Part shown: positions 44,845 to 54,069 of the stretch, one piece after another | Numbering within the stretch: position 1 is the stretch's first letter | How the letters are laid out: each line of letters opens with the position of its first letter | From: Sphingobium sp. | GTDB lineage: Bacteria; Pseudomonadota; Alphaproteobacteria; Sphingomonadales; Sphingomonadaceae | Length of the DNA: 64,000 nt | Reading direction: 5' to 3' | Assembly: GCA_035196065.1 (NCBI GenBank) | Contig: CP136575.1 | Coordinates: 835,001-899,000 of the forward strand | Made by a program: the position numbers and the translations under genes | The notes under the pieces: generated by a model | Databases searched by the model: none | What the model was told of the DNA's origin: nothing | What the model saw: the letters and a program-made list of their open reading frames with translations, nothing else

Positions 44845-45935
44845 TGACGGCTTTTTTCGACGCCTGGCATTTCGACGGACAGAGCGCGGTGCGCCGCAAG
44901 GTCGAAATCCAGACGATCGGCCGGCAATTCTATCTGCTCGAAATCGAAAGGCGGCATGGCCCCTTCCAGTTTGACGATCTCCGCTTTCAGGAAAAAAAGC
45001 CCGACGCGCAGGTCTATGGCCTTGATGGCAAGGATGGCTGGCGACTGGGGGTGCGGGGCACCATTCCTGCTGAACTCGTTCCGCTGCTGCCCGCGCCCAA
45101 GGTTTATGGCGGCTGGATTGATCGGCTGGGGCTGGGCAAGGCAAGCATCGCCTTTGCAGCGATTAGCTCGGCGGTGGTGGCGGTGGTGCTGCTGTCCCCG
45201 CAATGGCTGGCGCCGCTGATCCCGGTGAGCGTCGACCGGCAATTGGGCAATGCGCTTGTCGGCGATTTTGGCGGGCGGTTCTGTGACACACGCCAAGGCA
45301 AGGCCGCATTGACCAAACTCACCGGCGCACTTGATAACAAGCCGCAGGATCTGCGGGTAGAGGTTGCCAATATCGACATGCTGAACGCGGTGGCGCTGCC
45401 CGGCGGGCGGGTGATACTGTTTCAGGGGCTGCTCGATCAGGCCAAATCACCTGATGAGGTTGCGGGCGTGCTTGCGCATGAAATCGGGCATGTCCGCGAA
45501 CGGCATGTCATGCAGGGGTTGCTCCGGCAGATGGGCCTTGCCGTTGTCCTCGGCGGCTTTGACGGCAGCGGCGGCAGCACGTTGAACAGCCTTCTGTCGA
45601 CCACTTACACGCGCGATGCGGAACGTGAGGCTGACGAACATTCGATGGGCGCACTGAACAAGGCGAGGATATCGCCAGTTGCCACGGCTGATTTCTTCAA
45701 TCGTCTCGCCGCGCTTGACGGCAGCCGAGAGATGCGGGACCGGCAGGTGCGTACCATTGCCAGCTATAGTTCAAGCCACCCCTTGTCGGACGAGCGGCGC
45801 AAGCTTTTCGAAAAGAGCGTCGTTAAGGGCAAGGACTATGTGCCGGCGCTGACCCCTGCCGAATGGACCGAGTTGAAGACGATGTGCGCGCAGGACCGGG
45901 ATGTGAAATCGGGTTGGGGTTTTGACATCGGGTAG
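44844..45935 (+). CDS. M48 family zinc metalloprotease, membrane-anchored
   Basis: This 363-residue protein has an N-terminal soluble region (about 90 residues), one membrane helix (around SIAFAAISSAVVAVVLL) and a periplasmic M48 domain. HEIGHVRERH supplies the zinc ligands and catalytic glutamate, and the third ligand is in READEHSMGAL. NAVALPGGRVILFQGLL is typical of BepA/LoiP/Oma1-like members. It starts on the last base of the DUF898 stop codon. Such proteases act in envelope quality control; the DUF898 partner may be its membrane platform or substrate. Confidence 0.9.
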   Translation: MTAFFDAWHFDGQSAVRRKVEIQTIGRQFYLLEIERRHGPFQFDDLRFQEKKPDAQVYGLDGKDGWRLGVRGTIPAELVPLLPAPKVYGGWIDRLGLGKASIAFAAISSAVVAVVLLSPQWLAPLIPVSVDRQLGNALVGDFGGRFCDTRQGKAALTKLTGALDNKPQDLRVEVANIDMLNAVALPGGRVILFQGLLDQAKSPDEVAGVLAHEIGHVRERHVMQGLLRQMGLAVVLGGFDGSGGSTLNSLLSTTYTRDAEREADEHSMGALNKARISPVATADFFNRLAALDGSREMRDRQVRTIASYSSSHPLSDERRKLFEKSVVKGKDYVPALTPAEWTELKTMCAQDRDVKSGWGFDIG

Positions 45936-45986
45936 GATGCAAAGCTATTGAAGGCGCTTCGTTTCGATCGTCATTTGGAGACACCC

Positions 45987-46241
45987 ATGTTCAAGCGCCT
46001 GTTCATCGATCATCCCCGCAGCGTCGATGAAAGCTATGCCGAACATTTCATGGTTGCCGGCCGTTTTGGTGTGACGATGATCTGGGGCGGACTGTGCGCG
46101 TTGGTGCATGCGGTTGTTCCCGGCTGGTGCGTAACCACCGGCAGCCGCACGATCGAGCGGCTCAACGCAATCATGGTCGTCCAGCGCCGTGCCAAGGGGC
46201 AGGAGGTCAGCCAGATGCTGACGGTCGACTGGGTTATTTGA
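45987..46241 (+). CDS. DUF6356 family protein
   Basis: This 84-residue protein begins FKRLFIDHPRSVDESYAEHFMVAGRFG, continues with a membrane helix (MIWGGLCALVHAVVPG) and ends with the amphipathic TGSRTIERLNAIMVVQRR. Short proteins with this pattern are common in sphingomonads and carry the DUF6356 label. Function is unknown. The ATG at 45987 follows TTGGAGA. It sits between the M48 protease gene and a hydrolase gene on the same strand. Confidence 0.75.
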   Translation: MFKRLFIDHPRSVDESYAEHFMVAGRFGVTMIWGGLCALVHAVVPGWCVTTGSRTIERLNAIMVVQRRAKGQEVSQMLTVDWVI

Positions 46242-46262
46242 ACCGACTCACATTTGAAGCAT

Positions 46263-47000
46263 ATGGCAGAAATCCTTCATTTTACCCGCGCAGACGGTAT
46301 CAAACTCGCCTATCGCCTTGTTGATGGTACCGGGCCGTTGCTGGTGTTCCTGCCGGGATATATGTCCGACATGGCGGGCGGCAAGGCGACCGCAATGCTC
46401 GATTGGGCTGCAGCAAATGGCCGCGCCTGCCTCCTCCTTGACTATGCCGGATGCGGGCTGAGCGAGGGAGACTTTGCCGACCAGACGTTGACGGGCTGGC
46501 GCGACGATGTGCTCGCGATGCTTGAAGCGCTCAGCGATAGGCCGGTTGTGCTTGTTGGATCGTCTATGGGCGGCTGGCTGATGCTAATGATCGGCGAGGC
46601 ATTGGGTGACCGGTTGGCGGGACTGGTCGGCATTGCGCCGGCACCCGATTTTACCCAATGGGGTTTCAGCGAGACGCGCCGCGCAACACTTATCGCCAAT
46701 GGGGTCGTCTATGAGGACAATCCCTATGGCCCTGACCCAACGCCAACCTGGCGCGACCTGTTTGAATCGGGCGAGGCCAATTTGATGCTCGACCGGATAA
46801 TCGCGATCGACTGTCCAGTGCGTCTGCTCCATGGTCAGGCGGATGCCGATGTGCCATGGAAAATTTCACTGAAGCTCGCCGCTGCGCTGCGGTCTTCGGA
46901 CGTCAGGGTTATGCTGATCAAGGATGGCGACCATCGCCTATCGCGCGCGCAAGATGTGGCGTTGCTGCTTGCGACCGTGGCGGAGGTGGCTTGCGGGTAG
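46263..47000 (+). CDS. Alpha/beta hydrolase (ABHD10-like)
   Basis: This 245-residue protein has LVFLPGYMSDMAGGKA (oxyanion region), the nucleophile elbow VGSSMGGWLMLM, aspartate in LLHGQADADVPW and histidine in IKDGDHRLSR, a complete serine hydrolase triad. The overall pattern resembles ABHD10/thioesterase-like hydrolases found in many alphaproteobacteria. The ATG at 46263 has no strong ribosome binding site; a TTG 9 bp earlier is an alternative. It is 21 bp downstream of the DUF6356 gene. Confidence 0.87.
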   Translation: MAEILHFTRADGIKLAYRLVDGTGPLLVFLPGYMSDMAGGKATAMLDWAAANGRACLLLDYAGCGLSEGDFADQTLTGWRDDVLAMLEALSDRPVVLVGSSMGGWLMLMIGEALGDRLAGLVGIAPAPDFTQWGFSETRRATLIANGVVYEDNPYGPDPTPTWRDLFESGEANLMLDRIIAIDCPVRLLHGQADADVPWKISLKLAAALRSSDVRVMLIKDGDHRLSRAQDVALLLATVAEVACG

Positions 47001-47051
47001 GGACTGCTTGCCGCAGTTCTGTGCAGTAGTCCCAAATGCCGTCAATCTGGC

Positions 47052-48845
47052 TTAGTAGCCCGCTGCCTGCCCATCCTTGCGGGATTCGCTTGCCCCCCAA
47101 TAAACGCCCGTTTCCGGATCGCGCCAGATCGCCTGATAGCCACCATAGGGTCCGACGCTATATTTCACCTTATGCCCGCGGCGGGTGAGTTCGTCGGCGA
47201 TCGATTGCGGCACACCGGTCTCGATCTCGATCACGCCGCCGCTGGTCATAGCCTTGCCGCCTTCAGGGTCGGTTGATCCGTCATGATGGAAACGGGCGAC
47301 ATCTCCGGCCTGCTGCACCGTCATCCCGAAATCGATCATGTTGACGACGATCTGCGCATGCCCTTGGGGCTGCATCCCGCCGCCCATCACGCCAAAGCTG
47401 AGCACGGGTTTTCCATCCTTGGTCATGAAGGCAGGGATGATCGTATGGAACGGCCGCTTGCCCGGCTGCCAACTGTTCGCATGTTTGGGGTCAAGATTGA
47501 ATTGCGCGCCGCGATCCTGGAACATGAAGCCCAGCGTGCCACCCTTTCCGTCATCGGAAATAAGGCCTGATCCCATGCCGCGATAATTGGACTGGATCAA
47601 ACTGACCATCATTCCGTCCTTGTCGGCGACGGTCATGTAGATCGTGTCCTTGGCAGCGCTGTCGATGGGCAGACCGGGCAGGTCGCTCTGCGTGACCTTC
47701 GCCATATCGATGCCCGCGCGTTGTTTTGCGGCACGTTCCTTTGACAGCAGTTCCTTCAAAGGAATCCTGGCGAAATCGGGATCGGCATAGAAGCGCGCCC
47801 GATCGGCATAGGCCGCCTTTTTCGCTTCGACAAACACATGCCAGAAATCGGCGCTCGCGCGGCCCATCGCCTTCAGGTCATAGCCTTCGAGGATATTGAG
47901 TATTTGCAGCGCGGCAATGCCCTGGCCGTTGGGCGGGATTTCCCAGACATCATAGCCGCGATAGTTTGTCGACACCGGATCGACCCACTCGCTTTTGTGC
48001 GCAGCGAAGTCTGCCAACCGGTGCGGCGCTCCGATGCGCTGGAAATAACCGTCCATCGCCTGCGCAAGTTCCCCCTTGTAGAATGCGTCGCGACCCTTTT
48101 CGGCAATGGTTTGCAGCGTGCGTGCCAGATCAGGGTTGCGGTAAATATCGCCTTCTTCCGGGGCCTTGCCGCCGGGCAGGAAGACCTTGGACATATTGTC
48201 AATTTCTTCGATCGCGCCTTCGGCCTTCAATGCCACAAAGCCCTCGGTATTGGATTTCCAATAGCGCGCGATCAGTTCCGGAACCGGCGCGCCCTTCCGG
48301 GCATAGTCAATCGTCGGTGCGAGGATACGTGCCATGGGCAGCTTGCCGAAACGACCATGCATTTCATACCAGCCATCTACCGCGCCGGGGATTGTCACCG
48401 ACGCTGCACCCCAATCGGGGATGGTTCCTGATTCATCCCGCTTTGACAACGGTTTGGTCCCAATCCATTTCCGGAACTGTTCCGGCGTCAGGCCCTTTGG
48501 CGCTCTGCCGCTGGCGTTGAGGCCATGAAGCTTTCCGGTCTTCGGATCCCAGATGATCGCGAACAGATCGCCACCAATGCCGTTGCCCGTCGGCTCGAGC
48601 AGCCCCAGCGCGGCGTTGCCGGCAATCGCTGCATCAACAGCGCTGCCTCCGTCTTTCAAAACATCTAGCGCGATTTGCGTGGCGAGGGGATGGCTGGTTG
48701 CGACCATGCCGTTTTGCGCGATCACTGCAGAGCGGCTGGCCCCTGCCGCACCCGAATAGCGGTCGCCCTGATCCTTGGGCACGGTCTGCGCGGCAAGCGG
48801 GGTGGCGGCGAGCAGCAGGGATAAAAGTGTGATCGGTTTGCGCAT
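47052..48845 (-). CDS. ggt: Gamma-glutamyltransferase
   Basis: GGT cleaves glutathione and other gamma-glutamyl compounds in the periplasm. The 597-residue precursor has a signal peptide (LLLAATPLAAQ), substrate-binding regions around GGSAVDAAIAGNAALGLLEPTGNGIGGDLF, and the autoprocessing site DTIYMTVADKDG. There the catalytic threonine becomes the N-terminus of the small subunit. GVMGGGMQPQGHAQIV and HDGSTDP are typical of the C-terminal half. The ATG at 48845 was chosen because it starts the signal peptide. Confidence 0.93.
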   Translation of the reverse strand: MRKPITLLSLLLAATPLAAQTVPKDQGDRYSGAAGASRSAVIAQNGMVATSHPLATQIALDVLKDGGSAVDAAIAGNAALGLLEPTGNGIGGDLFAIIWDPKTGKLHGLNASGRAPKGLTPEQFRKWIGTKPLSKRDESGTIPDWGAASVTIPGAVDGWYEMHGRFGKLPMARILAPTIDYARKGAPVPELIARYWKSNTEGFVALKAEGAIEEIDNMSKVFLPGGKAPEEGDIYRNPDLARTLQTIAEKGRDAFYKGELAQAMDGYFQRIGAPHRLADFAAHKSEWVDPVSTNYRGYDVWEIPPNGQGIAALQILNILEGYDLKAMGRASADFWHVFVEAKKAAYADRARFYADPDFARIPLKELLSKERAAKQRAGIDMAKVTQSDLPGLPIDSAAKDTIYMTVADKDGMMVSLIQSNYRGMGSGLISDDGKGGTLGFMFQDRGAQFNLDPKHANSWQPGKRPFHTIIPAFMTKDGKPVLSFGVMGGGMQPQGHAQIVVNMIDFGMTVQQAGDVARFHHDGSTDPEGGKAMTSGGVIEIETGVPQSIADELTRRGHKVKYSVGPYGGYQAIWRDPETGVYWGASESRKDGQAAGY

Positions 48846-48951
48846 GGAACAGTTCCTCATCTGGAGGGCGCAACGCGTATCGCCTTGCGGCATCGGCCGC
48901 AAGCAGGCTCGCAACTTTGCGCCAAGATCCAGTTGGTGCGCGCCAGACCGA

Positions 48952-49584
48952 TCAATCGAGATAATATTCGACAGTCGTGACCACGCGCACCTTTTTGAAA
49001 GGCGTGTCCGATACGCCCCATCCGCCAGAGGCATCGCCGTCGCGTGCAGTCACCTCGAAATAGCCCTGCGTAGCCGATTTGATGCTACCCACATCGGTGC
49101 CGCTATCCTTGGCAAATTGTTCGGCCGACTTGCGCGCATCGCGCGTTGCCTGCGCGACCATTTCGGGCTTGATCGAATTGAGCTTGGTGAAAGTGTAGCT
49201 CATGCCCGAACCTTCCTCCAGTTCGACGCCCTGCTTCACAAGGTCGAATTGCCGCTTCACAGCCGCCTGCGCCTTGCCGATGTCGGTCGTGCGCAGCGAT
49301 AAACGCTGCTTGACAGTATAGGTCGCTACGCCATTTTCATTATATTGCGAGACGTTGGCGCCCGTCGGTTGGAGGTCATCGCCCTTGAAGCCCAGCTCGC
49401 CGAAAAAGGTGCGGATCGCCCGTGTGTCACCGTCAAGATCGGATTGTGCGGTTTGCAGGTCACCTGCCTTTGCCGAATAGCTGATCGTCCATGTCGCCAG
49501 GTCTGCCGTCACTTCGCGCTCGGCAAGTCCGCGCACGGTAACCGCCCGGTCAGCCTGTTTCATTCGAACCAGCCCGTCGCCCAT
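48952..49584 (-). CDS. SIMPL (DUF541) domain protein, N-terminus disrupted or misread
   Basis: The 210 residues from the ATG at 49584 form a SIMPL domain: DRAVTVRGLAEREVTADLATWTISY, then VKQRLSLRTTDIGKAQAAVKRQ, and a C-terminal KKVRVVTTVEYYLD. Function is unknown; homologues are periplasmic. In the same frame upstream the sequence encodes LTANNGKARLAGAGLIAIGLVAGGWLMGDG, an obvious membrane anchor, but no standard start codon precedes it before a stop at about 49688. A ribosome binding site and ATG at 49709 lie in another frame. A one-base frameshift at a T-run (49670-49673) would join them, so the true protein is probably longer. Confidence 0.8.
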   Translation of the reverse strand: MGDGLVRMKQADRAVTVRGLAEREVTADLATWTISYSAKAGDLQTAQSDLDGDTRAIRTFFGELGFKGDDLQPTGANVSQYNENGVATYTVKQRLSLRTTDIGKAQAAVKRQFDLVKQGVELEEGSGMSYTFTKLNSIKPEMVAQATRDARKSAEQFAKDSGTDVGSIKSATQGYFEVTARDGDASGGWGVSDTPFKKVRVVTTVEYYLD

Positions 49585-49658
49585 CAGCCAGCCGCCTGCG
49601 ACCAGCCCGATCGCGATCAGCCCCGCGCCTGCAAGCCGGGCCTTGCCGTTGTTGGCCG

Positions 49659-49709
49659 TCAGTCGATCGAAAATCCCTGATCGCTATTTGCGCTGTCGAT
49701 CTCGCCCAT
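49659..49709 (-). other. Short reading frame with ribosome binding site, likely original start of the SIMPL gene
   Basis: GGAAGG followed 8 nt later by ATG at 49709 opens a 16-codon frame (MGEIDSANSDQGFSID) that stops at TGA. Adding one T to the TTTT at 49673-49670 would continue it into the SIMPL frame as ...DQGFFDRLTANNGK, directly before the membrane anchor. It is either a sequencing error, a genuine frameshift mutation or a translational frameshift site. Confidence 0.55.
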
Positions 49710-49856
49710 CGGAAAATCCTTCCCTCAGTTTCGTTCCGTGGCACCTGTCCGCCCCTTGCGTCGGCCGCTCTGCCGGTCCATGTTCGCGCCGACCCAGCGC
49801 AGATTGGCGAATAAAACCGCTGCGATGAACCGTGCCTTAACATCGATGAGTTGAAT

Positions 49857-50297
49857 ATGCCCACCAAATATCTGCACAGCATGATCCGTGTTTCCGACCC
49901 TGATGCGACGGTCGCCTTCTTTGAATTGATCGGCCTTCAGGAAGTGCGTCGCTTTGAAAGCGCGCAGGGCCGCTTCACGCTGATCTTCCTCGCCGCCGAA
50001 GGGCAGGAGGGGCTCGCTGAGGTCGAACTCACTTACAACTGGCCGCCCGAAGATGGCAGTGCGCCCGAATCCTATGGCGGTGGCCGGAATTTCGGTCATC
50101 TCGCTTATCGCGTCGACAATATCTACGAAACCTGCGCTGCTCTGGCCGATGCAGGCCACATCATTCACCGCCCTCCGCGCGACGGCTATATGGCCTTTGT
50201 GAAGTCGCCCGACGGCATTTCCGTCGAATTGCTGCAGGAAGGTCGGCTGGAGCCCCAAGAACCGTGGGCGAGCATGGAAAATGTAGGGAGTTGGTAA
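49857..50297 (+). CDS. gloA: Lactoylglutathione lyase (glyoxalase I)
   Basis: Glyoxalase I converts the methylglyoxal-glutathione hemithioacetal to S-lactoylglutathione. The 146-residue protein has HSMIRVSDPDATVAFFE, AEVELTYNWPPE, FGHLAYRVDNIYETCAAL and DGISVELLQ. The expected metal ligands His, Glu, His and Glu are all present. The ATG at 49857 is used; a TTG 6 bp upstream is possible. gloB follows after 1 bp, which firmly supports the assignment. Confidence 0.92.
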   Translation: MPTKYLHSMIRVSDPDATVAFFELIGLQEVRRFESAQGRFTLIFLAAEGQEGLAEVELTYNWPPEDGSAPESYGGGRNFGHLAYRVDNIYETCAALADAGHIIHRPPRDGYMAFVKSPDGISVELLQEGRLEPQEPWASMENVGSW

Positions 50298-50298
50298 C

Positions 50299-51024
50299 AT
50301 GCCTTTGGAGATCGTCCGCATTCCCGTTCTGTCCGACAATTATGTCTGGCTGGTGCATGAACCCGTCAGCGGCGAGACGATGGCGGTCGATCCTGCAGTT
50401 GCCGAGCCGGTGCTGGCCGAGGCGCAGCAGCGCGGCTGGCAGATCACGCAGATCTGGAACACCCATTGGCATCCCGATCATACGGGCGGCAATGCTGCCA
50501 TCCGTGAGGCTACAGGCTGCACGATAACTGGTCCTGCGGCAGAGGCCGAACGTATCCCGACGCTCGACCGGCTTGTCAGCGAAGGTGACACCATAGCCTT
50601 AGGTTCGGTCACCGCCCGCGTGCTGGATGTCCCAGCCCATACCGCCGGCCATATCGCCTATCATTTCGCCGAGGACCGCGCCGCCTTTGTTGGCGACACC
50701 CTGTTTGCGATGGGCTGCGGGCGGTTGTTCGAAGGGACAGCCGAACAGATGTTTGCCAATATGCGCAAGCTGGAGGTGCTCGGCGACGAAACGCGCATTT
50801 ACTGCGCGCACGAATATACCATGAGCAATGGCCGCTTCGCTCTGACCGTTGAGCCCGAAAATGCCGCACTGGTCAGCCGCATGGCCGAAGTGACCGCGAT
50901 GCGCGAACGGGGCGAACCGACCGTCCCGACGACGATCGCGCTCGAACGGGCCACCAATCCGTTCATGCGCGCATCGTCCGTCGCAGAACTGGCAGAAAGG
51001 CGCGCGGCAAAAGACCGGGGTTGA
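50299..51024 (+). CDS. gloB: Hydroxyacylglutathione hydrolase (glyoxalase II)
   Basis: Glyoxalase II hydrolyses S-lactoylglutathione to lactate and glutathione, completing methylglyoxal detoxification begun by the preceding gene. The 241-residue metallo-beta-lactamase-fold protein has IWNTHWHPDHTGGN, VPAHTAGHIAYH, FVGDTLFAMGCGRLFEGT and AHEYTMSNGRFAL, together the full binuclear metal site and glutathione-binding region. GGGAG precedes the ATG, and only 1 bp separates it from gloA. Confidence 0.94.
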   Translation: MPLEIVRIPVLSDNYVWLVHEPVSGETMAVDPAVAEPVLAEAQQRGWQITQIWNTHWHPDHTGGNAAIREATGCTITGPAAEAERIPTLDRLVSEGDTIALGSVTARVLDVPAHTAGHIAYHFAEDRAAFVGDTLFAMGCGRLFEGTAEQMFANMRKLEVLGDETRIYCAHEYTMSNGRFALTVEPENAALVSRMAEVTAMRERGEPTVPTTIALERATNPFMRASSVAELAERRAAKDRG

Positions 51025-51081
51025 ATCGCGTCTGATCCACCCCACTTCATTCCCGTCGGGGGACGAAGAGGAGTGTTTGTC

Positions 51082-51372
51082 ATGCGTACATCCGATCAGG
51101 TTGCCGCCATGCCCTGCCCCGTTTGCCGTGTGCCCTTGGCAATGAGCGACCGGGAAGGCATCGAAATCGACTATTGCCCGCAATGCCGTGGCGTTTGGCT
51201 CGACCGCGGCGAACTAGACAAGATCATCGAACGAAGCGCGGCGCCCCAAGTGCAGCCCGGTGCCCCGCCTGCCCCATATCCCGCCCAGCCCTATGGCCAT
51301 GCGCCATCATTTGGGCACAAGGAATATCGGTATAAAAAGCCGAAGCACTGGCTGAAGGATATCTTCGATTGA
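51082..51372 (+). CDS. TFIIB-type zinc-ribbon protein
   Basis: This 96-residue protein contains MPCPVCRVPLAMSDREGIEIDYCPQCRGVWLDRGELDKIIERS, the two CxxC pairs and GVWLDRGELDK motif of the zf-TFIIB family. A Pro/Ala/Tyr-rich linker and a basic tail (KEYRYKKPKHWLKDIFD) follow. Function is unknown; a DNA- or protein-binding role is guessed. The ATG at 51082 follows AGAGGAG; a GTG 9 bp earlier lies too close to that site. Confidence 0.88.
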   Translation: MRTSDQVAAMPCPVCRVPLAMSDREGIEIDYCPQCRGVWLDRGELDKIIERSAAPQVQPGAPPAPYPAQPYGHAPSFGHKEYRYKKPKHWLKDIFD

Positions 51373-51378
51373 CCCCTG

Positions 51379-51765
51379 TCAGGCCGCGCGCTTGCCAAGC
51401 TGGCGTGCGGCAAACAGCATCAGCACCATGCTGATCGCCTCCACCGTGATCGCCTGTGTCGTCGCTGGTGCCAGCGGATCGCCCATTGCAAGGCCAAACA
51501 GCCGTCCGGCGAGCGCCGTGCCATAAAGCACAGCTGGTATATATAGCAGCACCGCCTTTTCCGGCTTGGCAGCTGCGTAAAGGGCGCAGGCAGCCGACAC
51601 CAAGAAAAAGGCCGAAAAATCGGCGCGCAGCGTGTTGATCGCCGCACCTTTGCCTTCAATCCCGAACTGGTCGACATAGACTTGCGGGTCGATAAGTCCG
51701 CGAATGGCGAGAAGCCCGAATGCAAGGCCCCAAAGGCTGATGATGATACGCAATGCTATTGTCAT
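51379..51765 (-). CDS. DUF4345-like small membrane protein
   Basis: This 128-residue protein has four hydrophobic segments, starting IALRIIISLWGLAFGLLAIRGLIDPQ. The motif INTLRADFSAFFLVSAACALYAA resembles DUF4345 proteins, which keep an Arg-Ala-x-Phe stretch in the second helix. Function is unknown. AGAGGGG lies upstream of the ATG at 51765. It is divergent from guaA and convergent with the zinc-ribbon gene. Confidence 0.75.
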   Translation of the reverse strand: MTIALRIIISLWGLAFGLLAIRGLIDPQVYVDQFGIEGKGAAINTLRADFSAFFLVSAACALYAAAKPEKAVLLYIPAVLYGTALAGRLFGLAMGDPLAPATTQAITVEAISMVLMLFAARQLGKRAA

Positions 51766-51853
51766 GAAATTTTCCCCTCTCAACGACTTTCTTACCGGCG
51801 CGATTGGCGACTGGCAACTGGACAGCGCGACGGTTCGCAACTAACGCGCTGCC

Positions 51854-53419
51854 ATGACGATACAGCCTTCCGACTCCATCCTGATCATCGATTTCGGCAG
51901 CCAGGTAACGCAGTTGATTGCACGCCGCGTGCGTGAGGCGGGGGTCTATTCGGAAATTGCTCCGTTTAATTCGGCCGAAGCTGCGTTTCACCGTATGAAC
52001 CCAAAGGGCATCATCCTTTCTGGCGGTCCGGCATCGACCACCGACGAAGGTAGCCCGCGTGCGCCGCAATGCGTGTTCGACAGCGGCCTGCCCGTCCTTG
52101 GCATTTGCTATGGCCAGCAGACGATGATGATGCAGCTTGGCGGTCTTGTTGAAGGCGGCGGCGAAGGCGGCGGCGAATTTGGCCGCGCCTTTATTGAGGT
52201 GCAGCAGCCTTGCGGCCTGTTTGACGGTCTGTGGACAGCCGGCGATAAGCATCAGGTCTGGATGAGCCATGGCGACAAGGTGACACGGCTTGCGCCCGGT
52301 TTCGATGTTGTCGCCACCAGCGATGGCGCCCCCTATGCCTTCATCGCGGATGAGGCGCGGCGCTATTATGGTATCCAGTTCCACCCCGAAGTCGTCCACA
52401 CCCCCGATGGCGCAAAGCTGATCGGCAACTTCGTGCACAAGGTATGCGGGCTTGCTGGCGACTGGACCATGGCCGAATTCCGGGCGACCAAGATCAGCGA
52501 GATTCGCGAACAGGTCGGTTCGGGCAAGGTGATCTGCGGGCTTTCTGGCGGCGTTGACAGCTCGGTTGCAGCCATCCTGATCCACGAAGCCATCGGAGAC
52601 CAGTTGACCTGTGTGTTTGTCGATCATGGTCTTTTGCGCCTGAATGAACGCGAACAGGTCGAAAGCCTGTTTCGCGACCATTACAACATCCCTCTCGTCG
52701 TCGTCGATGCCGAGCAACGCTTCATGGCGGGTCTTGCGGGCGTCACCGACCCTGAAAAAAAGCGCAAATTCATTGGTGCGGAATTCATCAATGTGTTTGA
52801 AGAAGAAGCGAAGAAAATCGGCGGCGCGGATTTCCTTGCGCAAGGCACGCTCTATCCGGATGTGATCGAGAGCGTGTCCTTCACCGGCGGGCCGTCTGTG
52901 ACGATCAAGAGTCATCACAATGTTGGCGGTCTGCCCGAACGCATGAACATGAAACTGGTCGAACCGTTGCGCGAACTGTTCAAGGATGAAGTGCGTGCAT
53001 TGGGCCGGGAACTTGGTCTCAATGACCAGTTTGTCGGTCGCCATCCCTTCCCGGGTCCGGGCCTTGCCATCCGTATTCCCGGTGAAGTCACCAAGGAACG
53101 TTGCGATATCCTGCGCAAGGCCGATGCGGTCTATCTGGAGGAAATCCGCAATGCAGGCCTCTACGACGCGATTTGGCAGGCCTTCGCCGTGCTCCTTCCC
53201 GTCCGCACCGTCGGCGTGATGGGCGATGGCCGTACCTATGACAGCGTCTGCGCGCTGCGCGCCGTCACGTCGGTCGACGGCATGACTGCCGATATCTACC
53301 CCTTCGATGCTGCCTTCCTCAGCCGTGTCGCCACCCGCATCATCAACGAGGTGAAGGGCATCAACCGTGTAGTTTATGACTATACGTCAAAGCCGCCGGG
53401 TACGATTGAGTGGGAGTGA
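51854..53419 (+). CDS. guaA: GMP synthase (glutamine-hydrolysing)
   Basis: GuaA aminates XMP to GMP. The 521-residue protein has an N-terminal class I glutaminase domain ([16 protein letters not shown] with the nucleophilic cysteine; [11 protein letters not shown] with the catalytic His-x-Glu). The ATP pyrophosphatase domain follows with the P-loop [13 protein letters not shown], and the C-terminal dimerisation domain ends PPGTIEWE. It is complete and of standard length. Confidence 0.97.
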   Translation: MTIQPSDSILIIDFGSQVTQLIARRVREAGVYSEIAPFNSAEAAFHRMNPKGIILSGGPASTTDEGSPRAPQCVFDSGLPVLGICYGQQTMMMQLGGLVEGGGEGGGEFGRAFIEVQQPCGLFDGLWTAGDKHQVWMSHGDKVTRLAPGFDVVATSDGAPYAFIADEARRYYGIQFHPEVVHTPDGAKLIGNFVHKVCGLAGDWTMAEFRATKISEIREQVGSGKVICGLSGGVDSSVAAILIHEAIGDQLTCVFVDHGLLRLNEREQVESLFRDHYNIPLVVVDAEQRFMAGLAGVTDPEKKRKFIGAEFINVFEEEAKKIGGADFLAQGTLYPDVIESVSFTGGPSVTIKSHHNVGGLPERMNMKLVEPLRELFKDEVRALGRELGLNDQFVGRHPFPGPGLAIRIPGEVTKERCDILRKADAVYLEEIRNAGLYDAIWQAFAVLLPVRTVGVMGDGRTYDSVCALRAVTSVDGMTADIYPFDAAFLSRVATRIINEVKGINRVVYDYTSKPPGTIEWE

Positions 53420-54063
53420 GCGCCCATCGCCCCTTGGGGCGCTGGCTGGCGCTTGCTGCGATCGGTGCCTTGGTCCTGCTCGGGCCGCTGGTTTTTGCGG
53501 ACCAGATTGAACAGATCGCCAATGCCACCGCTGATAAGGCGCGGCACCACCCGATGATGGTGGCTTCACTTATCATTGCAGCGCTTGCGCTCGATATTTT
53601 CCTTCCCGTTCCCAACGGCGTTACCAATACACTTGCCGGGGCAATATTCGGTTTTGCGGGTGGAATGGCAGTGATCTGGATCGGCCTGATGGCAGCAAGC
53701 CTATTGGGCTATGGCGCGGGCGCAATAGCTGCACGGCCGCTCGCACGGCGGTTGTTGGGTGAACAGGAACTTGAGCGTGCGCACCGTGTTGCTGCGGGTT
53801 TTGGGCCTCTCCTTTTGATCCTGTCGCGACCCGTTCCGGTGTTCGCCGAATTGGCATCGCTTGCAGCAGGCATGTCAGCGATGCCGCTTCGGCTTTTCCT
53901 GCTGCTGACGGGGTTGGCCAATCTGGCGGTCGCATTCGTTTATGCAGGAATTGGGGCTGCGGCGATGTCGACCAATTCAGGCGGGCTCGCAATGTTGGGT
54001 GCAGTCATATTGCCACTTTGCGCATGGCTGACTTACCGGTGGTGGTTGGGACGCCCGTCTTAA
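53416..54063 (+). CDS. VTT-domain (TVP38/DedA-like) membrane protein
   Basis: This 215-residue protein has about five or six membrane helices and the VTT/SNARE-associated pattern [31 protein letters not shown], then [26 protein letters not shown]. DedA/TVP38 relatives are linked to lipid scrambling or undecaprenyl-phosphate recycling. The GTG at 53416 overlaps the guaA stop (GTGA); another GTG at 53410 is possible. Co-transcription with guaA is likely. Confidence 0.82.
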   Translation: MSAHRPLGRWLALAAIGALVLLGPLVFADQIEQIANATADKARHHPMMVASLIIAALALDIFLPVPNGVTNTLAGAIFGFAGGMAVIWIGLMAASLLGYGAGAIAARPLARRLLGEQELERAHRVAAGFGPLLLILSRPVPVFAELASLAAGMSAMPLRLFLLLTGLANLAVAFVYAGIGAAAMSTNSGGLAMLGAVILPLCAWLTYRWWLGRPS

Positions 54064-54069
54064 ATCTGT

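Noticed and set aside
49725-49860. Possible small minus-strand gene upstream of the SIMPL gene (ending GRRKGRTGATERN)
   Set aside because: No start codon with a ribosome binding site gives more than about 18 codons, and the longer frame lies opposite gloA.
51656-53044. 462-codon minus-strand frame opposite guaA
   Set aside because: Shadow of guaA, whose glutaminase and P-loop motifs are complete.
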